A DNA stretch of 64,000 nucleotides. Origin: Petaurus breviceps papuanus. Lineage: Eukaryota > Chordata > Mammalia > Diprotodontia > Petauridae. The translations under genes and the position numbers were made by a program. Below the pieces are notes generated by a model that was not told the DNA's origin, made no database searches, and was given only the letters and a program-made list of their open reading frames with translations. Position 1 is the stretch's first letter; each line of letters begins with the position of its first letter. The stretch covers positions 3,180,285-3,244,284 of the forward strand of contig JAMXIF010000073.1 of assembly GCA_028583685.1 (NCBI GenBank), written 5' to 3'. Positions 1-10,196 of the stretch are shown in pieces.

Positions 1-47
<47 letters not shown>

Positions 48-50
48 CCA
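1..50. repeat. (CT)n microsatellite
   Basis: An almost pure CT dinucleotide run starts at the window edge and is likely longer than what is seen here. Confidence 0.97.
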
Positions 51-1030
51 CCTCCCCGGAATTCTTCCCTTTTTTTTTTGTAATTTATTAAATAACTACA
101 GCAAATAGCTTATCATTGCTAAAATGGCTTATAAATCAAAGCAAACATTTAGGGGAAAAACACACACATACAAACACATAAACTACTGACTGTAGCTCAA
201 AGAGCCTAGAAGGGAACAATGGAAACAGGAAGTGAACAGTCAGGAAGTAAATGGGAAACATCTTCCCCCCTCCACATATAAATCCTTTGTGGATGAGAAG
301 GGAAAGGAAAACATTGTGGCTTGAGTTTTATGCATCTCACCAGCCTGGACCTACCATTTTTACATGCTTGTACTCGTGCTGTCCTCGGCTCATACATGAC
401 CCCCATCAGACTATCTTGGCTTCTCAATCTCGATCCTCCACAAGGCATTTGAGATAACTGTCTATTCTTTGTAGTTTGGCGAGATGATTTCAGTGGCTTT
501 CCCTTATGCTGTTACCCACCATGGCTTCTCTAAGAAGATAATTAGTATTCAAGGAACTGACTCTTCTTAACCATCAGAGTTCAAATTCCTCACAGTTGTC
601 TCCTGCATTAATTGTTTTCTTAGAAAGTGTCTTGGTTTTCCAAAGGCCTCCAGGAACTTGGACTGATTCCTCTAATTCCATAAAGCTTGACTAAGAAGCT
701 TCTTTATACTACTTAAAGGAGTAACAGAGTAGACAATGTGGATACCTTTCTGCATGTTAAAGGCAGAACATCCTGTTGTCTTTCTTAGTTGACCCTTATC
801 TTTTCTAACTGTACCACAACAGATCTTGGGGAAAATCAGTTGATCAGGGCTGTCCTTATCACCTCTCTCATACTGCATATGATTTGAGAAGAGGGTGAGT
901 CTATCATACTAGAGGAGGAAATGACAACAAAGTTAGTCTGAGTATTGTTGTAGCATTCATAAAATTTTAATTAAGAACAAGAAGAGTGCTTCCATTGCCT
1001 TCAATCTTGCCACAGAAGATTTATATAAGG
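51..1030. other. Unannotated non-coding stretch
   Basis: No repeat family, RNA gene or exon was recognised. Open frames here are short and unremarkable. Likely intronic or intergenic. Confidence 0.5.
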
Positions 1031-1135
1031 GCATGCATGGTTAGAAATCACATAGGATGAGAAGGTATGGAAGGGCTGTGATCTGCATAGATGGATGGAG
1101 TATACACAGTGATGAGCTCATAGAATTAAATACTG
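1031..1135 (+). repeat. Interspersed repeat fragment (motif shared with 33 kb)
   Basis: The words 'aggatgagaagg' and 'gatctgca' recur in the same order near 33,050-33,090. The end of the motif resembles the 3' part of the family D SINE. Two copies in one window show it is dispersed; the family is not named. Confidence 0.5.
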
Positions 1136-1230
1136 AAGTAAAAGTATAAGTGAGATGCATTAGTTTGATCTGTCTGGGATAGGATACTGGTCTATTGATA
1201 GGAACCAGCAAACTTCTGCACAAATTCCTA

Positions 1231-1450
1231 TCAATTTGGTCTGGAGTCAGGAAGACTCCTCTTTCTGAGTTCAAATATGACCTACACTTACTAGTTGTTT
1301 GATCCTAGGCAAGCCACTTAACCCTGTTTTCTCGGTTTCCTCATCTTTAAAATGAATTAGAGAAGGAAATGGCAAACCACTGCAGTATCTTTGCCAAGAA
1401 AACCCCAAATGGGGTCAGGAAGACTTGGACACGACTGAAAACTGAACAAG
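1231..1450 (+). mobile_element. tRNA-derived SINE, family A (RTE-tailed)
   Basis: The B-box-like 'gagttcaaat' is followed by 'aaggaaatggcaaaccactg', 'tctttgccaagaaaacccc' and 'ggggtcaggaag', ending 'gactgaaaactgaacaag'. The head is degraded. This is a marsupial MAR1/WSINE-type copy. Its A-rich tail leads into a GT microsatellite at 1478-1502. Confidence 0.88.
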
Positions 1451-1477
1451 AAATATGAATATACATATTTGTGTATG

Positions 1478-1502
1478 CATGTGTGTGTGTGTGTGTGTGT
1501 AT
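1478..1502. repeat. (GT)n microsatellite
   Basis: About 11 GT units lie just downstream of the SINE tail. Confidence 0.9.
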
Positions 1503-1574
1503 ACTGTTCTCTTTACTCTGTGTTTTCTCTAAGAAGCAACAGCAACTTTAAGACCAGCTAAGGATTTGTATTTA

Positions 1575-1765
1575 AATAAGGATAGATATTAAACTTACTT
1601 CATTAGTATAGAGGACTCTTAGATGAGGAAACTTCCTTTACCAAAGCATTAAGAGGTTAAGTGTCTTGCTCCAAATTACATGGCCAGTATGTAGCATAGG
1701 CAGGTCTTGAGCCCAAATTTTCCTGACTTCAAAGCCAACTCTTCAACCGCTACACCCACACAGTT
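1575..1765 (-). mobile_element. MIR/THER-type old SINE
   Basis: Reverse complement of a MIR-like core: 'gatgaggaaact', 'gaggttaagtgtcttgc' and a degraded 'cagtatgtagcat' block. Strongly diverged. Confidence 0.6.
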
Positions 1766-1869
1766 AAGTATTAAATATATTGGGATCTGAGCAAATCACC
1801 ATCACTGATGAAGTACACCATCACTGGTGAAGTACACGTTAAGATGTGTATTGTTTGCTAAAGTCATTC

Positions 1870-2145
1870 TTCAATAGTTTAACAATAATACCACCATTAT
1901 ACATTACTATAATGTGTTATTTACATTTCACTTCTTGCAATGACCACAGGAGATAGGCAGGGCGTGTATTTTTACATTCATTTTACAGAGAATTTTAAGG
2001 GCCTCAGGGAAGTTGTGACTTGGCTAAGACCATCCATTTGGCTTGGGAAGCAGTTAAGGGAGGTTACTGCAGTGACTCCTTGTTGCTTTTGGATAATATA
2101 CAGTGACCTTAGATTCATGGCATCCAAACCCTTCCTACTATAACT
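1870..2145 (-). mobile_element. Possible MIR fragment
   Basis: Weak likeness to the minus-strand MIR order: a low-complexity AT block, then 'cattttacagag', then 'gtgacttggctaagacca'. The match is poor and may be chance. Confidence 0.3.
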
Positions 2146-2239
2146 CCTTCTTATTGTATATTACTTTTCTTCACCAAGCCCATGTTCTAGCCAAATTGGC
2201 CTTACTGCTATTCTCTACATATGCCACTCTCTCACTCAA

Positions 2240-2465
2240 AGTTATTTGGATGAAATCTAGTTCGTACTAGACTTAGAAAATTAGAACTCAATGTCCTCTG
2301 ATTCCTACATTAGTAAACTTTCCCCTGAAGAGGGTTTTCTAATATTTTTCTTTTAAAGTGAGAGTTTTCTATTTTAACAGAATTCTATTGAACACACACA
2401 TTTTCCAGTATTGGATTATATAGTCTACAGGCCAATAGGAGACCTAAGAGTTCCTTCCTCTACTT
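2240..2465 (+). repeat. Imperfect direct repeat, copy 1
   Basis: Shares in order 'cctctgattcctac', 'tagtaaac', 'gaattctattgaa', 'cacac' and 'tagtctacaggycaa' with 3395-3560. This copy carries about 40 extra AT-rich bases in the middle. Confidence 0.65.
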
Positions 2466-3394
2466 CTAAACAGTTTAAAATGAATTCTTTTCTTTTCAAA
2501 GTGATAATAAACAGAAGAGAAATAATTTTCTTATCCCTGCCCACACTCCAAATAATTGGATTTAAGTCATAAAAACCCAGCCTTAAACAAGCTTTTGTTT
2601 ATTTTGAGCCCTGCACCCTGTCCACCTCCACCTCAACTTCATATTTCCCTTAGACTATCTTATAAGACAAGGCTTAGAACTTGACATATGAGATGGAGGA
2701 GAGACAAAACTAGTTTCAGTGAATCTTCCTTTTCACTGTAGCATAATGTGCTTGGGAGTGGTGTGCTTTCATTTAAATAGGACACCTAGATTTTCATGCC
2801 TTTTTTGAAGTGACCCTATGTAGTACCCTGGAAAGCCCACCAACTTATCATCTTTACTGCCTATTACTTAGCTCAGAGGAATGTGAAAAGGATTAAGTAA
2901 TTAATACTCAGAGCTACAAGGAGACAGGTATCATACAAGCCTGAGGTGTGACTGCTGCAATGTTATTTGATTGACTCCAATCCAAGGTACAAATTCCCAG
3001 ATTGGACAGACTTTGTAAGGATTCAATCATGCCATGATGTCATTTCCCAGAACTGTTAGAATACTTCTGAACAATCAGGGTAGGCAGGGCATCCTATTCA
3101 CCTTTCATCCTGTACTCAGCACTTGACTGTTTCTGTTGGGGACTCACCCAATGAAGTTTCTAAATAGCAGTACAGAGTCCCAGCTACCACCCAGCTCAAA
3201 AACCTCCAAAAGTCAGCAAGCAATGGGTTAAGTGTAGCCCCCAGAGTTTGTTCTACATGTAATTAAAAGCTCAGGCAACTACCAGCTATATGAACCAACA
3301 CCTTTGGGTTGTTGGAGGCTTATCAGCTGCCTCTCCTCTTTCCCTCTACCTCTCTAAATAAAAAGAAAATATATTTATAGATGTAACTTATTTT
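2466..3394. other. Unannotated stretch between two direct repeats
   Basis: No recognised element or exon. It is the spacer of the roughly 1.15-kb direct duplication at 2240-2465 and 3395-3560. Confidence 0.5.
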
Positions 3395-3560
3395 CATTGG
3401 ATGACTGAATCTAGTTAGTAGCAGAGTGAAGACTATAAGAACTCAGGTCCTCTGATTCCTACTCTAGTAAACCGTCCTCTAAACAGGGAATTCTACTGAA
3501 TACACACAACTTCCAATATTAGGTTAGATAGTCTACAGGTCAACAAAATCTTTAAGACCT
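3395..3560 (+). repeat. Imperfect direct repeat, copy 2
   Basis: Counterpart of 2240-2465, with the shared words in the same order. Both copies could be one dispersed family or a local duplication. Confidence 0.65.
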
Positions 3561-3599
3561 GTCCTATTCAAATTTGAGATTCAAAAAAATCACAAAATT

Positions 3600-3730
3600 A
3601 TGGGAGAGAAGGAAAAGAGAAGGGAAGGGAAGTAAAGAAGAAAGGAGAAGATTGTGAGCTAAGGAGACAGACAGGAGAAAAGAACATTAGATTCAGGGCA
3701 AAGAAGAAGGAAGATAAAAACAGGAAATTC
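3600..3730. repeat. Purine-rich low-complexity tract
   Basis: Mostly A and G on the plus strand, including 'gaaggaaaagagaaggg'. No coding sense. Confidence 0.75.
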
Positions 3731-3854
3731 ATATCTGTAGTTCCTGCTTAGAATGGATCCAGGGGCCCACTTCTAATGATATTATAAAAGGAGGAAGGCT
3801 CTCAAACACTTACTATTCTCATTCAATGGTGGATTAAAATATTTTGGTCATCTT

Positions 3855-3965
3855 ATCAAGTATTTATTAAATGCCTACTGTATTCCATTATATCAGATGC
3901 TGGGAATTCAAAGACAAAAATAAAATAGTCCCTGCCCTCAAGTAATTTATATTCTATCTAATTCA
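3855..3965 (-). mobile_element. L2 3'-end fragment
   Basis: 'agtatttattaaatgcctac' and 'ccctgccctcaagtaattta' match the reverse complement of the L2 tail, whose sense form reads 'gtaggca(tt)taataaat'. Confidence 0.65.
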
Positions 3966-4020
3966 CCAAGACTTTGAGCACCATTTCTTGTGGTTTATAA
4001 CATTCAACAAACAAATATCA

Positions 4021-4262
4021 GGGCAGCTTGGTCAGTGCCAGGCCTGGAGTAAGTAAGGAAGACCTGAATTCAAATCTGTCTTCAGACATGAGTTGTGTGA
4101 CCCTGGGCAAATCACTTAACCTGTTTGCCTCAGTTTCATCATCAAGACAATAATAACACCTACTTCTTGGAATTCTTGTGAAGATAAAATGAGATAATAA
4201 AACATTGTAAAACACTTAGCATGGTTATAGTAAGAGCAATATAAATATTATCTATTATCTAT
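4021..4262 (+). mobile_element. tRNA-derived SINE, family B
   Basis: Head 'gggcagcttgg', B-box-like 'gaattcaaatctg', core 'gtgtgaccctgggcaaatca' and MIR/L2-like tail 'gaagataaaatgagataata' ending 'aatattatctattat'. Confidence 0.85.
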
Positions 4263-4571
4263 TTTAAATAAACAAATATTGCGATCACTATCCTATTATT
4301 TCATCTGTACAGAGAAATTCCACTAATAAAATTACCAATTCATCTTGGTCACTTTCTTGCAATTCATAGTTTTCAGAGAATTTCCTTTGACTATTACTAT
4401 AGTTTGCTATCATATCAAATCATATATCATTCTAAAAAGAAATATCCTAATACTTTTAAAGAAGAAAAAGTCCTACAGAATAATTTCCAACTTATATATT
4501 TTTTAACATTTTCATTTATATTTTCTATTTAAGCACAAAATATACCATTATTATTGGTCTATATTCATTTT

Positions 4572-4722
4572 TTTTAAAGCAATCGGGGCTAAGTAACTTG
4601 CTCAAGGTTACACAGCAAGTTATTTCTGGGTGTGGTGCTAAGTGTCTGAGCCCGGATTCGATCCCCAGGTCATCCCGACACTGGAGCTGGTGCTCTTACT
4701 TGCTGAACCACCTGGCCACCCC
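4572..4722 (-). mobile_element. tRNA-derived SINE, family E
   Basis: Minus-strand copy with poly-T at its left end, flanked by a perfect 17-bp target-site duplication, 'tggtctatattcatttt', at 4555-4571 and 4723-4739. Read in sense, it has an A-box-like 'tggttcagcaagtaagagc' and a B-box-like 'gatcgaatcc'. The perfect duplication marks it as young. Confidence 0.93.
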
Positions 4723-4844
4723 TGGTCTATATTCATTTTAAGAACATAAACAAAGTCTTGTAAAATCTGAAATAGAGAAAATTAAAAAAACTACTATAGA
4801 TTAAATGAAGCTGTAAAAAAAAGTCATAAGAATCAATGTAGACA

Positions 4845-5010
4845 AGAAGAGAACTTAAAGATTATCTAGTCCACTCCCTTACATTACAAATGAGGAAACT
4901 GAGGCTTAGGAAGGTTAAATGACTTGTCTAAAGTCATACAAGTAGGAAGAATCAGAGATAGAATTTGAACCTAGGGCTTCTGCTTCCAGGGCCAGCCCTT
5001 TCCACTGTCA
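4845..5010 (-). mobile_element. MIR/THER-type SINE
   Basis: 'gatgaggaaactgaggc'-type core (here 'aatgaggaaactgaggctt'), then 'gaggttaaatgacttg'-like and 'gaatttgaacctagggcttc'. Diverged but clear. Confidence 0.75.
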
Positions 5011-5316
5011 AATGAATTTGAGAAAAGCTGACAATTAAGTGAAATAAACATTATCATACAAATGTTTGTTATTATTGACCCATTTTACTCATCATCAAAT
5101 AATAGTACATATTTCAAATTCTGTAGAATTATGAGCTAAATGTGTATGAATTCTGCCTGCATTCTCTAATGTACATTTCAAAAGCAAAAACCCTTTAGCA
5201 ATGTTATGGACAGCTTTTTTTCCTTTTTGGATCACTTAATCATGAAGAGATTCACAATCTCTTTAATATTAGTGAAAAGGGATAGGGATTGAACCTGTGA
5301 TTTATTTAGGGGTAGG

Positions 5317-5719
5317 GCAGCTAGGTGGTACAGTGAATAGAGGACCAGCCCTGTAGTTAGTAGGACCTGATTTAAAATCTGACCTCAGATACTTATTGGC
5401 TATGTGACCCTGAGTGAGTCATTTAACTGTTTGCCTCAGTTTCCTAATTTGTAAAATGAGCTGGAGAAGGAAATGGCAAATTGTTCTAGTGTCTTTGCCA
5501 AGAAAAGCCAAATGGGGCAGGTACATGGCACAGTAGATAGAGCACCAGTCCCGGAGTCAGGAGGATGTGAATTCAAATCTAGCCTCAAACATTTGACACT
5601 TTCTAGCTGTGTGATTCTGGGCAAATTGTTTTTTGCTTTGCAAAAAGAAAAAAGAAAGAAAGAAAAGAAAACTCCAAATTAAGTCAGGAACAGTTAGATA
5701 TGACTGAAAATGAACAGCT
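5317..5719 (+). mobile_element. Family A SINE, split by a younger SINE
   Basis: The first part, to about 5515, has the tRNA head, 'gtaaaatgagctggagaagg' and 'tctttgccaagaaaagcc'. The end, 'gtcaggaacag...gactgaaaatgaac', resumes after about 150 bases of inserted SINE. The host words 'aagaaaagccaaat' and 'agaaaactccaaat' bracket the insert and look like its target duplication. Confidence 0.85.
5516..5667 (+). mobile_element. Family C SINE nested in a family A SINE
   Basis: A second head, 'ggcacagtagatagagcacc', then 'gaattcaaatctagcctcaa' and an A/G-rich tail of GAAA units. It sits wholly inside the family A copy and so is younger. Confidence 0.82.
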
Positions 5720-5820
5720 GCAAAAGGGAACTAACAGTGAGGAACTCTGGCGCTTTCTCTTCACTGATGGTCTGAGAGACTGATAGTCTCAGACAGCTGC
5801 CTACTGCAGCCAGAAGTTAA

Positions 5821-5905
5821 ATGAATTGTGTAGGGTCACACACAGCCTGTATGTGTCAGAGGCAGATCTTAAATAGAGGTCTTTCTAGCCTCTCTGAGGC
5901 TGGCT
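5821..5905 (-). mobile_element. MIR-like fragment
   Basis: 'gggtcacacacagcctgtat' and 'gaggcagatcttaaatagag' resemble the minus-strand MIR middle. Cut on the right by the 5911-6168 insertion. Confidence 0.5.
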
Positions 5906-5910
5906 TATAT

Positions 5911-6168
5911 ATATGTATATACATTTATATACATGTGTATATATATATATACACATGTGTGTGTGTATATATATACATATATATATACAAATATATATAT
6001 ATATATATTTTCCTTTTTGGAGAGGGTAGGGCAGAGCAATTGGGGTTAAGTGACTTGCCCAAGGTTACACAGCTAGTAAGTGTATCAAGTATCTGAGGCC
6101 AGATTTGAACTCAGGTCCTCCTGATTCCAGGGCTGGTGCTCTATAATGTGCCACCTAGATGCCCCTAC
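5911..6168 (-). mobile_element. Family C SINE with expanded TA-rich tail
   Basis: The SINE body at about 6008-6168 is minus-strand: 'caattggggttaagtgactt', 'acacagctagtaagtg' and 'tgaactcaggtcctcctgat'. The block 5911-6008 is a TA/TATATG microsatellite in the tail position. The whole unit is flanked by 'tggcttatat' at 5901-5910 and 6169-6178, so the microsatellite grew from the SINE tail. Confidence 0.88.
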
Positions 6169-6341
6169 TGGCTTATATTTTTAATAAGACGTGTGCTATA
6201 AGGATGAATTATTGCTTGAATATAATACTGTTTGATTTGAATGCACAAAACTTACCTTTATCCTTCTCTAAATGGAAATGAGTGACAGAGAGCTAAGAGC
6301 TGTGTGATGCTGGTATGATGCACATGGTACAGCATGGAAAT

Positions 6342-6588
6342 GGGGCAGTTAGGTGGTACAGTGGATAAAGCACCAGGCCAGGAGTTGGGAATATCTGAGT
6401 TCAAATCCAGTCTCATATACATACTAGCTGTGTGACCCTAGGCAAGTCATTTAACCCTGTCTGCCTTTGTAAAATGGGGATAATAAGAACACCTACCTCT
6501 CAGGGTTGTGGGGATCAAATGAGATAGCAGTTAACACAGTGCCTAGCACATAGTAAGCACTATATAAATCCTAGCTACTATTATTACC
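6342..6588 (+). mobile_element. tRNA-derived SINE, family B
   Basis: Near full length: 'ggggcagttaggtggtacag', 'gagttcaaatccagtctc', 'gtgtgaccctaggcaagtca' and a tail 'gcacatagtaagcactatat' ending 'cctagctactattatt'. Confidence 0.92.
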
Positions 6589-6705
6589 TGTAAAGTGGGG
6601 ATAATACTGTCACCCACATCTCAAGGTTGTTGTAAGGATCAAATGAAATAATTGTAAAGCACTTAGCACATGGTAGGTCCTATACAAATATTAGCCATTA
6701 TTACT
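6589..6705 (+). repeat. Second copy of the family B tail in tandem
   Basis: Starting at 'acctgtaaagtggggataat', the last ~115 bp of a family B SINE are repeated directly after the full copy, ending 'attagccattatta'. No new head is present. Confidence 0.8.
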
Positions 6706-7014
6706 GAGGGTACCTAAGCACGAGCCTTGTATGCCTCCTGGGTAATCTGTCTCTGCCTTCATTTCTAACCGAGTTCTGGCCTCGGCCAGTGGGGCCTTGG
6801 GTTTCCTAGAATGAGGCTGCCTCAGCCTGATTGGGTGCATTGGGTCCTATGTGATATTTTCATGACCTTATTGTGTAGGATTCTCTATGGATTTTGGGCC
6901 CTGATCTATAGCTCTTAGCCCTGGGTTTCCTAACACCTGCATATGATATTTCTCTGATTAGAATTTCTAACTCAGACATATTGAGGTCATTAGAGTCTTA
7001 TTGGCTCTCAGCTT
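6706..7014. other. Unannotated stretch
   Basis: About 300 bp with no recognised element or coding signal. Confidence 0.45.
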
Positions 7015-7195
7015 GTAGTTGGATGGAAAGAGTGTCAGAGGACCTGAGTTCAAATACTGGTTTTGCAATCTGGATCGCCAATTTATAGTTGGAAGTTCAG
7101 CTTGGTAGCATGTGACATTGGGCCTCAGTTTCTTCATATACAAAATGAGGGAGTTAGACTAAATGACTTTCAACTCTAAATCTATTATTTTGTGA
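7015..7195 (+). mobile_element. MIR/THER-type SINE
   Basis: 'gaggacctgagttcaaatac', 'gtgacattgggcctcagttt' and 'aatgagggagttagactaaatgac'-like end, the usual order of a THER-type CORE SINE. Confidence 0.7.
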
Positions 7196-7226
7196 ATGTC
7201 AGAATCAGGTATTTATGATGGCATTT

Positions 7227-7227
<1 letters not shown>

Positions 7228-7264
<37 letters not shown>

Positions 7265-7327
7265 TTCCTTCCTTCCTTCCTTCCTTCCTTCCTTCCTTCC
7301 TTCCTTCCTTCCTTCCTTCCTTCCTTC

Positions 7328-7404
<77 letters not shown>

Positions 7405-7594
7405 TTTCTTTCATTCTCTCTCTCTTTCTTTCCTTTTTCTTTTTGGAGAGGGGAATTCAGGGCAATTGGGATTAAGTGACTTGCCCAAGGTCACATGGCT
7501 AGTTTTGTGTTAAGTGTCTGAGGACAGATTTGAATTCAGGTCCTTCTGACTCTAGGGCCGATGCTCTATTCACTGCACTACCTAGCCCTCCTGA
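7228..7594 (-). mobile_element. Family C SINE with TTTC/TTCC tail microsatellite
   Basis: The SINE body at about 7432-7594 is minus-strand: 'caattgggattaagtgactt', 'gttttgtgttaagtgtctga' and 'ctattcactgcactacctag'. To its left, 7228-7431 is (TTTC)n-(TTCC)n-(TTTC)n. A 12-bp duplication, 'tgatggcatttt', at 7216-7227 and 7595-7606 encloses both parts, so the 200-bp microsatellite is the expanded GAAA-type tail of this insertion. Confidence 0.93.
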
Positions 7595-7786
7595 TGATGG
7601 CATTTTCTGAGCAGAGTTTCTCAACTATCAGTAATGTGCTAATCCCCTGACAGATTGGCATCATCAGATTTGTTTCCTGTTAAATTTGGGCTACCTTGCT
7701 CCAGAAGCCTACTACATAACTCTCACTACTCGCTACATGACCAGGAGTCCAGTGGAGATCAGGTAAGCATGAGATTTAGGGTAAGT

Positions 7787-7888
7787 TTGTTCTTGTTGTT
7801 TGGTCGATGAGTCATGTCTGACTCTTTGTGACCTCAATTGGAGTTTTCTTAGCAGAGGGAGTGATTTGCCATTTCCTTCTCCATTAGG
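7787..7888 (-). mobile_element. Family A SINE, 3' fragment
   Basis: 'gtctgactctttgtgacctc', 'ggagttttcttagcagag' and 'gatttgccatttccttctcc' are the reverse complement of the RTE-like tail. Confidence 0.82.
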
Positions 7889-8642
7889 GTAAGCAGACAC
7901 CCCATTAAGCAATCATAACCACCCAGTTTACACTGTCAGTTCTTCATTACATGTAGCCATTCATATTAGCCTAGCCTCTTAAGAGCCTAATGCCCCTTTT
8001 CCAAAGCTTGGAATGTTCCCTACCAATTTGTACATAACAGAACTCATTCCTTAAGAAAACACTTAAATATCCCTATTTATGGGTGCATCTGGATCCAGCA
8101 CTAATAGAAGATATGTTGACTCTTTTAAGAAGCCTTTCTCTCTTCTTCCACTCTCCCATTTATGTATTAAGGAGTGGACTATTGCTTTCATTCTCATCTT
8201 CTCCCCCCTCCCCAAATGAATGGATATGAGGAATATTTTTTTTTTGTAAATAAGTATCATTAGGGAAGAGAGGATAGAAATTATTTTATATTTCCTTTAG
8301 TGCCACACAGAGCTTTTGTATCTAATAAATAGTTGTGGAATGAATCACCAAAATGTAAATTTGTTTTACATGAGACACTTCCTTCAATTCTTTCAGGATG
8401 AGAGATTTTATTATCCCTGTGGGCATAATTTCTACCAATGCATACTTCAGCCTCTCCTCCTTAGCATCTATGGCCAAAAATATTCATCACTCATCATTCA
8501 TCATCTGTCAGTGCTTAGAAGATCTTGGAATTTAGTTTCGCTTCATCCATGGACCTTTCCAGCTCAGAATTCCATGATGTGTACTCTAAACATTATAGCC
8601 TTTGTGGATCCAGGGTCATCCTTTCCACCATGAACCATCTGA
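7889..8642. other. Mostly unannotated; weak L2 tail near 8,300
   Basis: At about 8290-8340, 'ctaataaatagttgtggaat' is like an L2 3' end. A 105-codon frame at 8316-8633 has no domain and no splice context, and is not called a gene. Confidence 0.4.
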
Positions 8643-8735
8643 TGTCAGGAATGTCTTGGTTCAAGTCTCAGCTCTGGGGTATCCTGGCAATGTGACCTTA
8701 TGACATTTAACCTCTTAGTGGCCTGAGATAGGTAT
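8643..8735 (+). mobile_element. Family D SINE head fragment (tentative)
   Basis: 'gatgtcaggaatgtcttggt', 'caatgtgaccttatgacatt' and 'taacctcttagtggcctgag' follow the family D order. The tail is missing or too diverged. Confidence 0.45.
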
Positions 8736-8955
8736 TCCTGACACAAGATGGCTAGTGTTAAACACTCCTGATTCAAAGAATGGAATATAACATACTGAGA
8801 CATTTTTCTGGCTGTCCTCAGCCTCGGTGGTCGGTTTTCCACAGGGGAGAGAAAACATCTCTCCAAATGGTGCTCCCAGGTATGTACCTGCTGAACAGTC
8901 TGGAGGGTCTAGGACAAGTCTAGGGCAAAGTAGCTGCCATTAGGGACATTCCTTT

Positions 8956-9106
8956 GGGCAGTGATGTGTCATAGTTGATAGAGCACAGGCCCTGGAGTCA
9001 GGAAGACCTGAGTTCCAATCTGGCCTCAGGCACTTACTAGCTATGTAGTTCTGGGCAAGTCACTTAACCCTGATTGCCTCCAAAGAAAAAGAAAAAAAGA
9101 AAGAAC
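8956..9106 (+). mobile_element. tRNA-derived SINE, family C
   Basis: 'gatagagcacaggccctgga', 'gtcaggaagacctgagttcc' and 'gggcaagtcacttaaccctg', then an A/G-rich tail. Confidence 0.88.
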
Positions 9107-9429
9107 ATTTCTATGTAATTCCCTGGAGAATACTCTCCAGCTTCCCTTATTTTAAGCAATACAGTTCTAGATAACATTGAACAGCCCCTGGCTTTCGGCA
9201 TGGACACACAATCTATACACATTCAAAGACATGGAGATAATCTTTAAAACACTGAAATTTGGGTCAGGGATTAATTCTTCCATGGAAGTAACAACAGTAG
9301 AGATATTGGGGAGGGGATACTTCATCTGGGGATTTCTAGGGTACTGTTTGAAGTTAATATCCCCATAGTTGTTTACATTTTAATTTGTCCCATATCTATT
9401 CCATTAGCATAAAATTCCTTCATACCTCC
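9107..9429. other. Unannotated stretch
   Basis: No recognised element. Short open frames only. Confidence 0.45.
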
Positions 9430-10191
9430 ATATCAGCCCAATTTAATTTAATAAACAATGATTAGACACCTGCTATGTGCAAGACACTGGGCTAGGCACT
9501 GAAAATACAAAGACAAAATCAGTCCTCTCAAGGAGTATAGGGGAGAAAATAAGTTATATTTTGCATATGCTGAGTAAGAGATTACTAGGGGAGATCCTGA
9601 AGGAGATCTTCAGAAGCCATTGTTAATAATTTTCAATTAGAGTTCATGAGAGAGGTTAGGGCTGGGTTAAAGATATGAAAGTCACTTACCTAGAAATGAT
9701 ATTGGAGCTCATGGAAACTGATAAAATTTCCAAATGGAAAGTATGCAGAGATGAGGAGAGGGCCTAGGACACAGCCATGGGTTGTACTCACACTAAGGGA
9801 GCAGGTGATGTATGATTATTCTTTTTCCAATCTCTTTGACTGAATCATCTTTAAGACAGGTGATGAATCACAAAATAGGGTGACAGAAACCAAGCAAAGA
9901 GAGTCTCCTGGAGGAGTGGGGTGGTTAACAGCATTGACAGTTGCAGTGAGGTATTAAAAAAGATGAGCACTAAGAAGGCATAATTGATTCAGCAGTTAAG
10001 AGATGATCATTGATCTTGGACAAAGCATTCTTGGTCAAATAATGGGGGAAGAAAGCCAGATTGCAAGGAATTAAGAAGTGAGTGGATGGCGAGGAAGGGA
10101 AGGCAAGGAAGTAAAGACAATTCTTTCTAGGATTTTGGTAGTGAAATGCAGGGGAGATATAAGACAGCTTGAGAAAATGGTAAAATTGTGT
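9430..10191 (-). mobile_element. L2 LINE fragment (3' part)
   Basis: Starts with the inverted L2 tail ('caatgattagacacctgcta', 'gacactgggctaggcactg') and runs back into the reverse transcriptase region: 'gtggttaacagcattgacag' is the complement of codons for the conserved 'SAAFDTVDH'-type L2 motif. Typical L2 context such as 'gccagattgcaagga' follows. The solo LTR interrupts the copy at its right end. Confidence 0.82.
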
Positions 10192-10196
10192 CAGGC

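Noticed and set aside
5821-6096. 91-codon frame with I/Y repeats
   Set aside because: TA microsatellite plus a SINE head.
7196-7513. Long overlapping open frames of repeated F/L/S or K/E/R
   Set aside because: They are translations of the TTTC/TTCC microsatellite.
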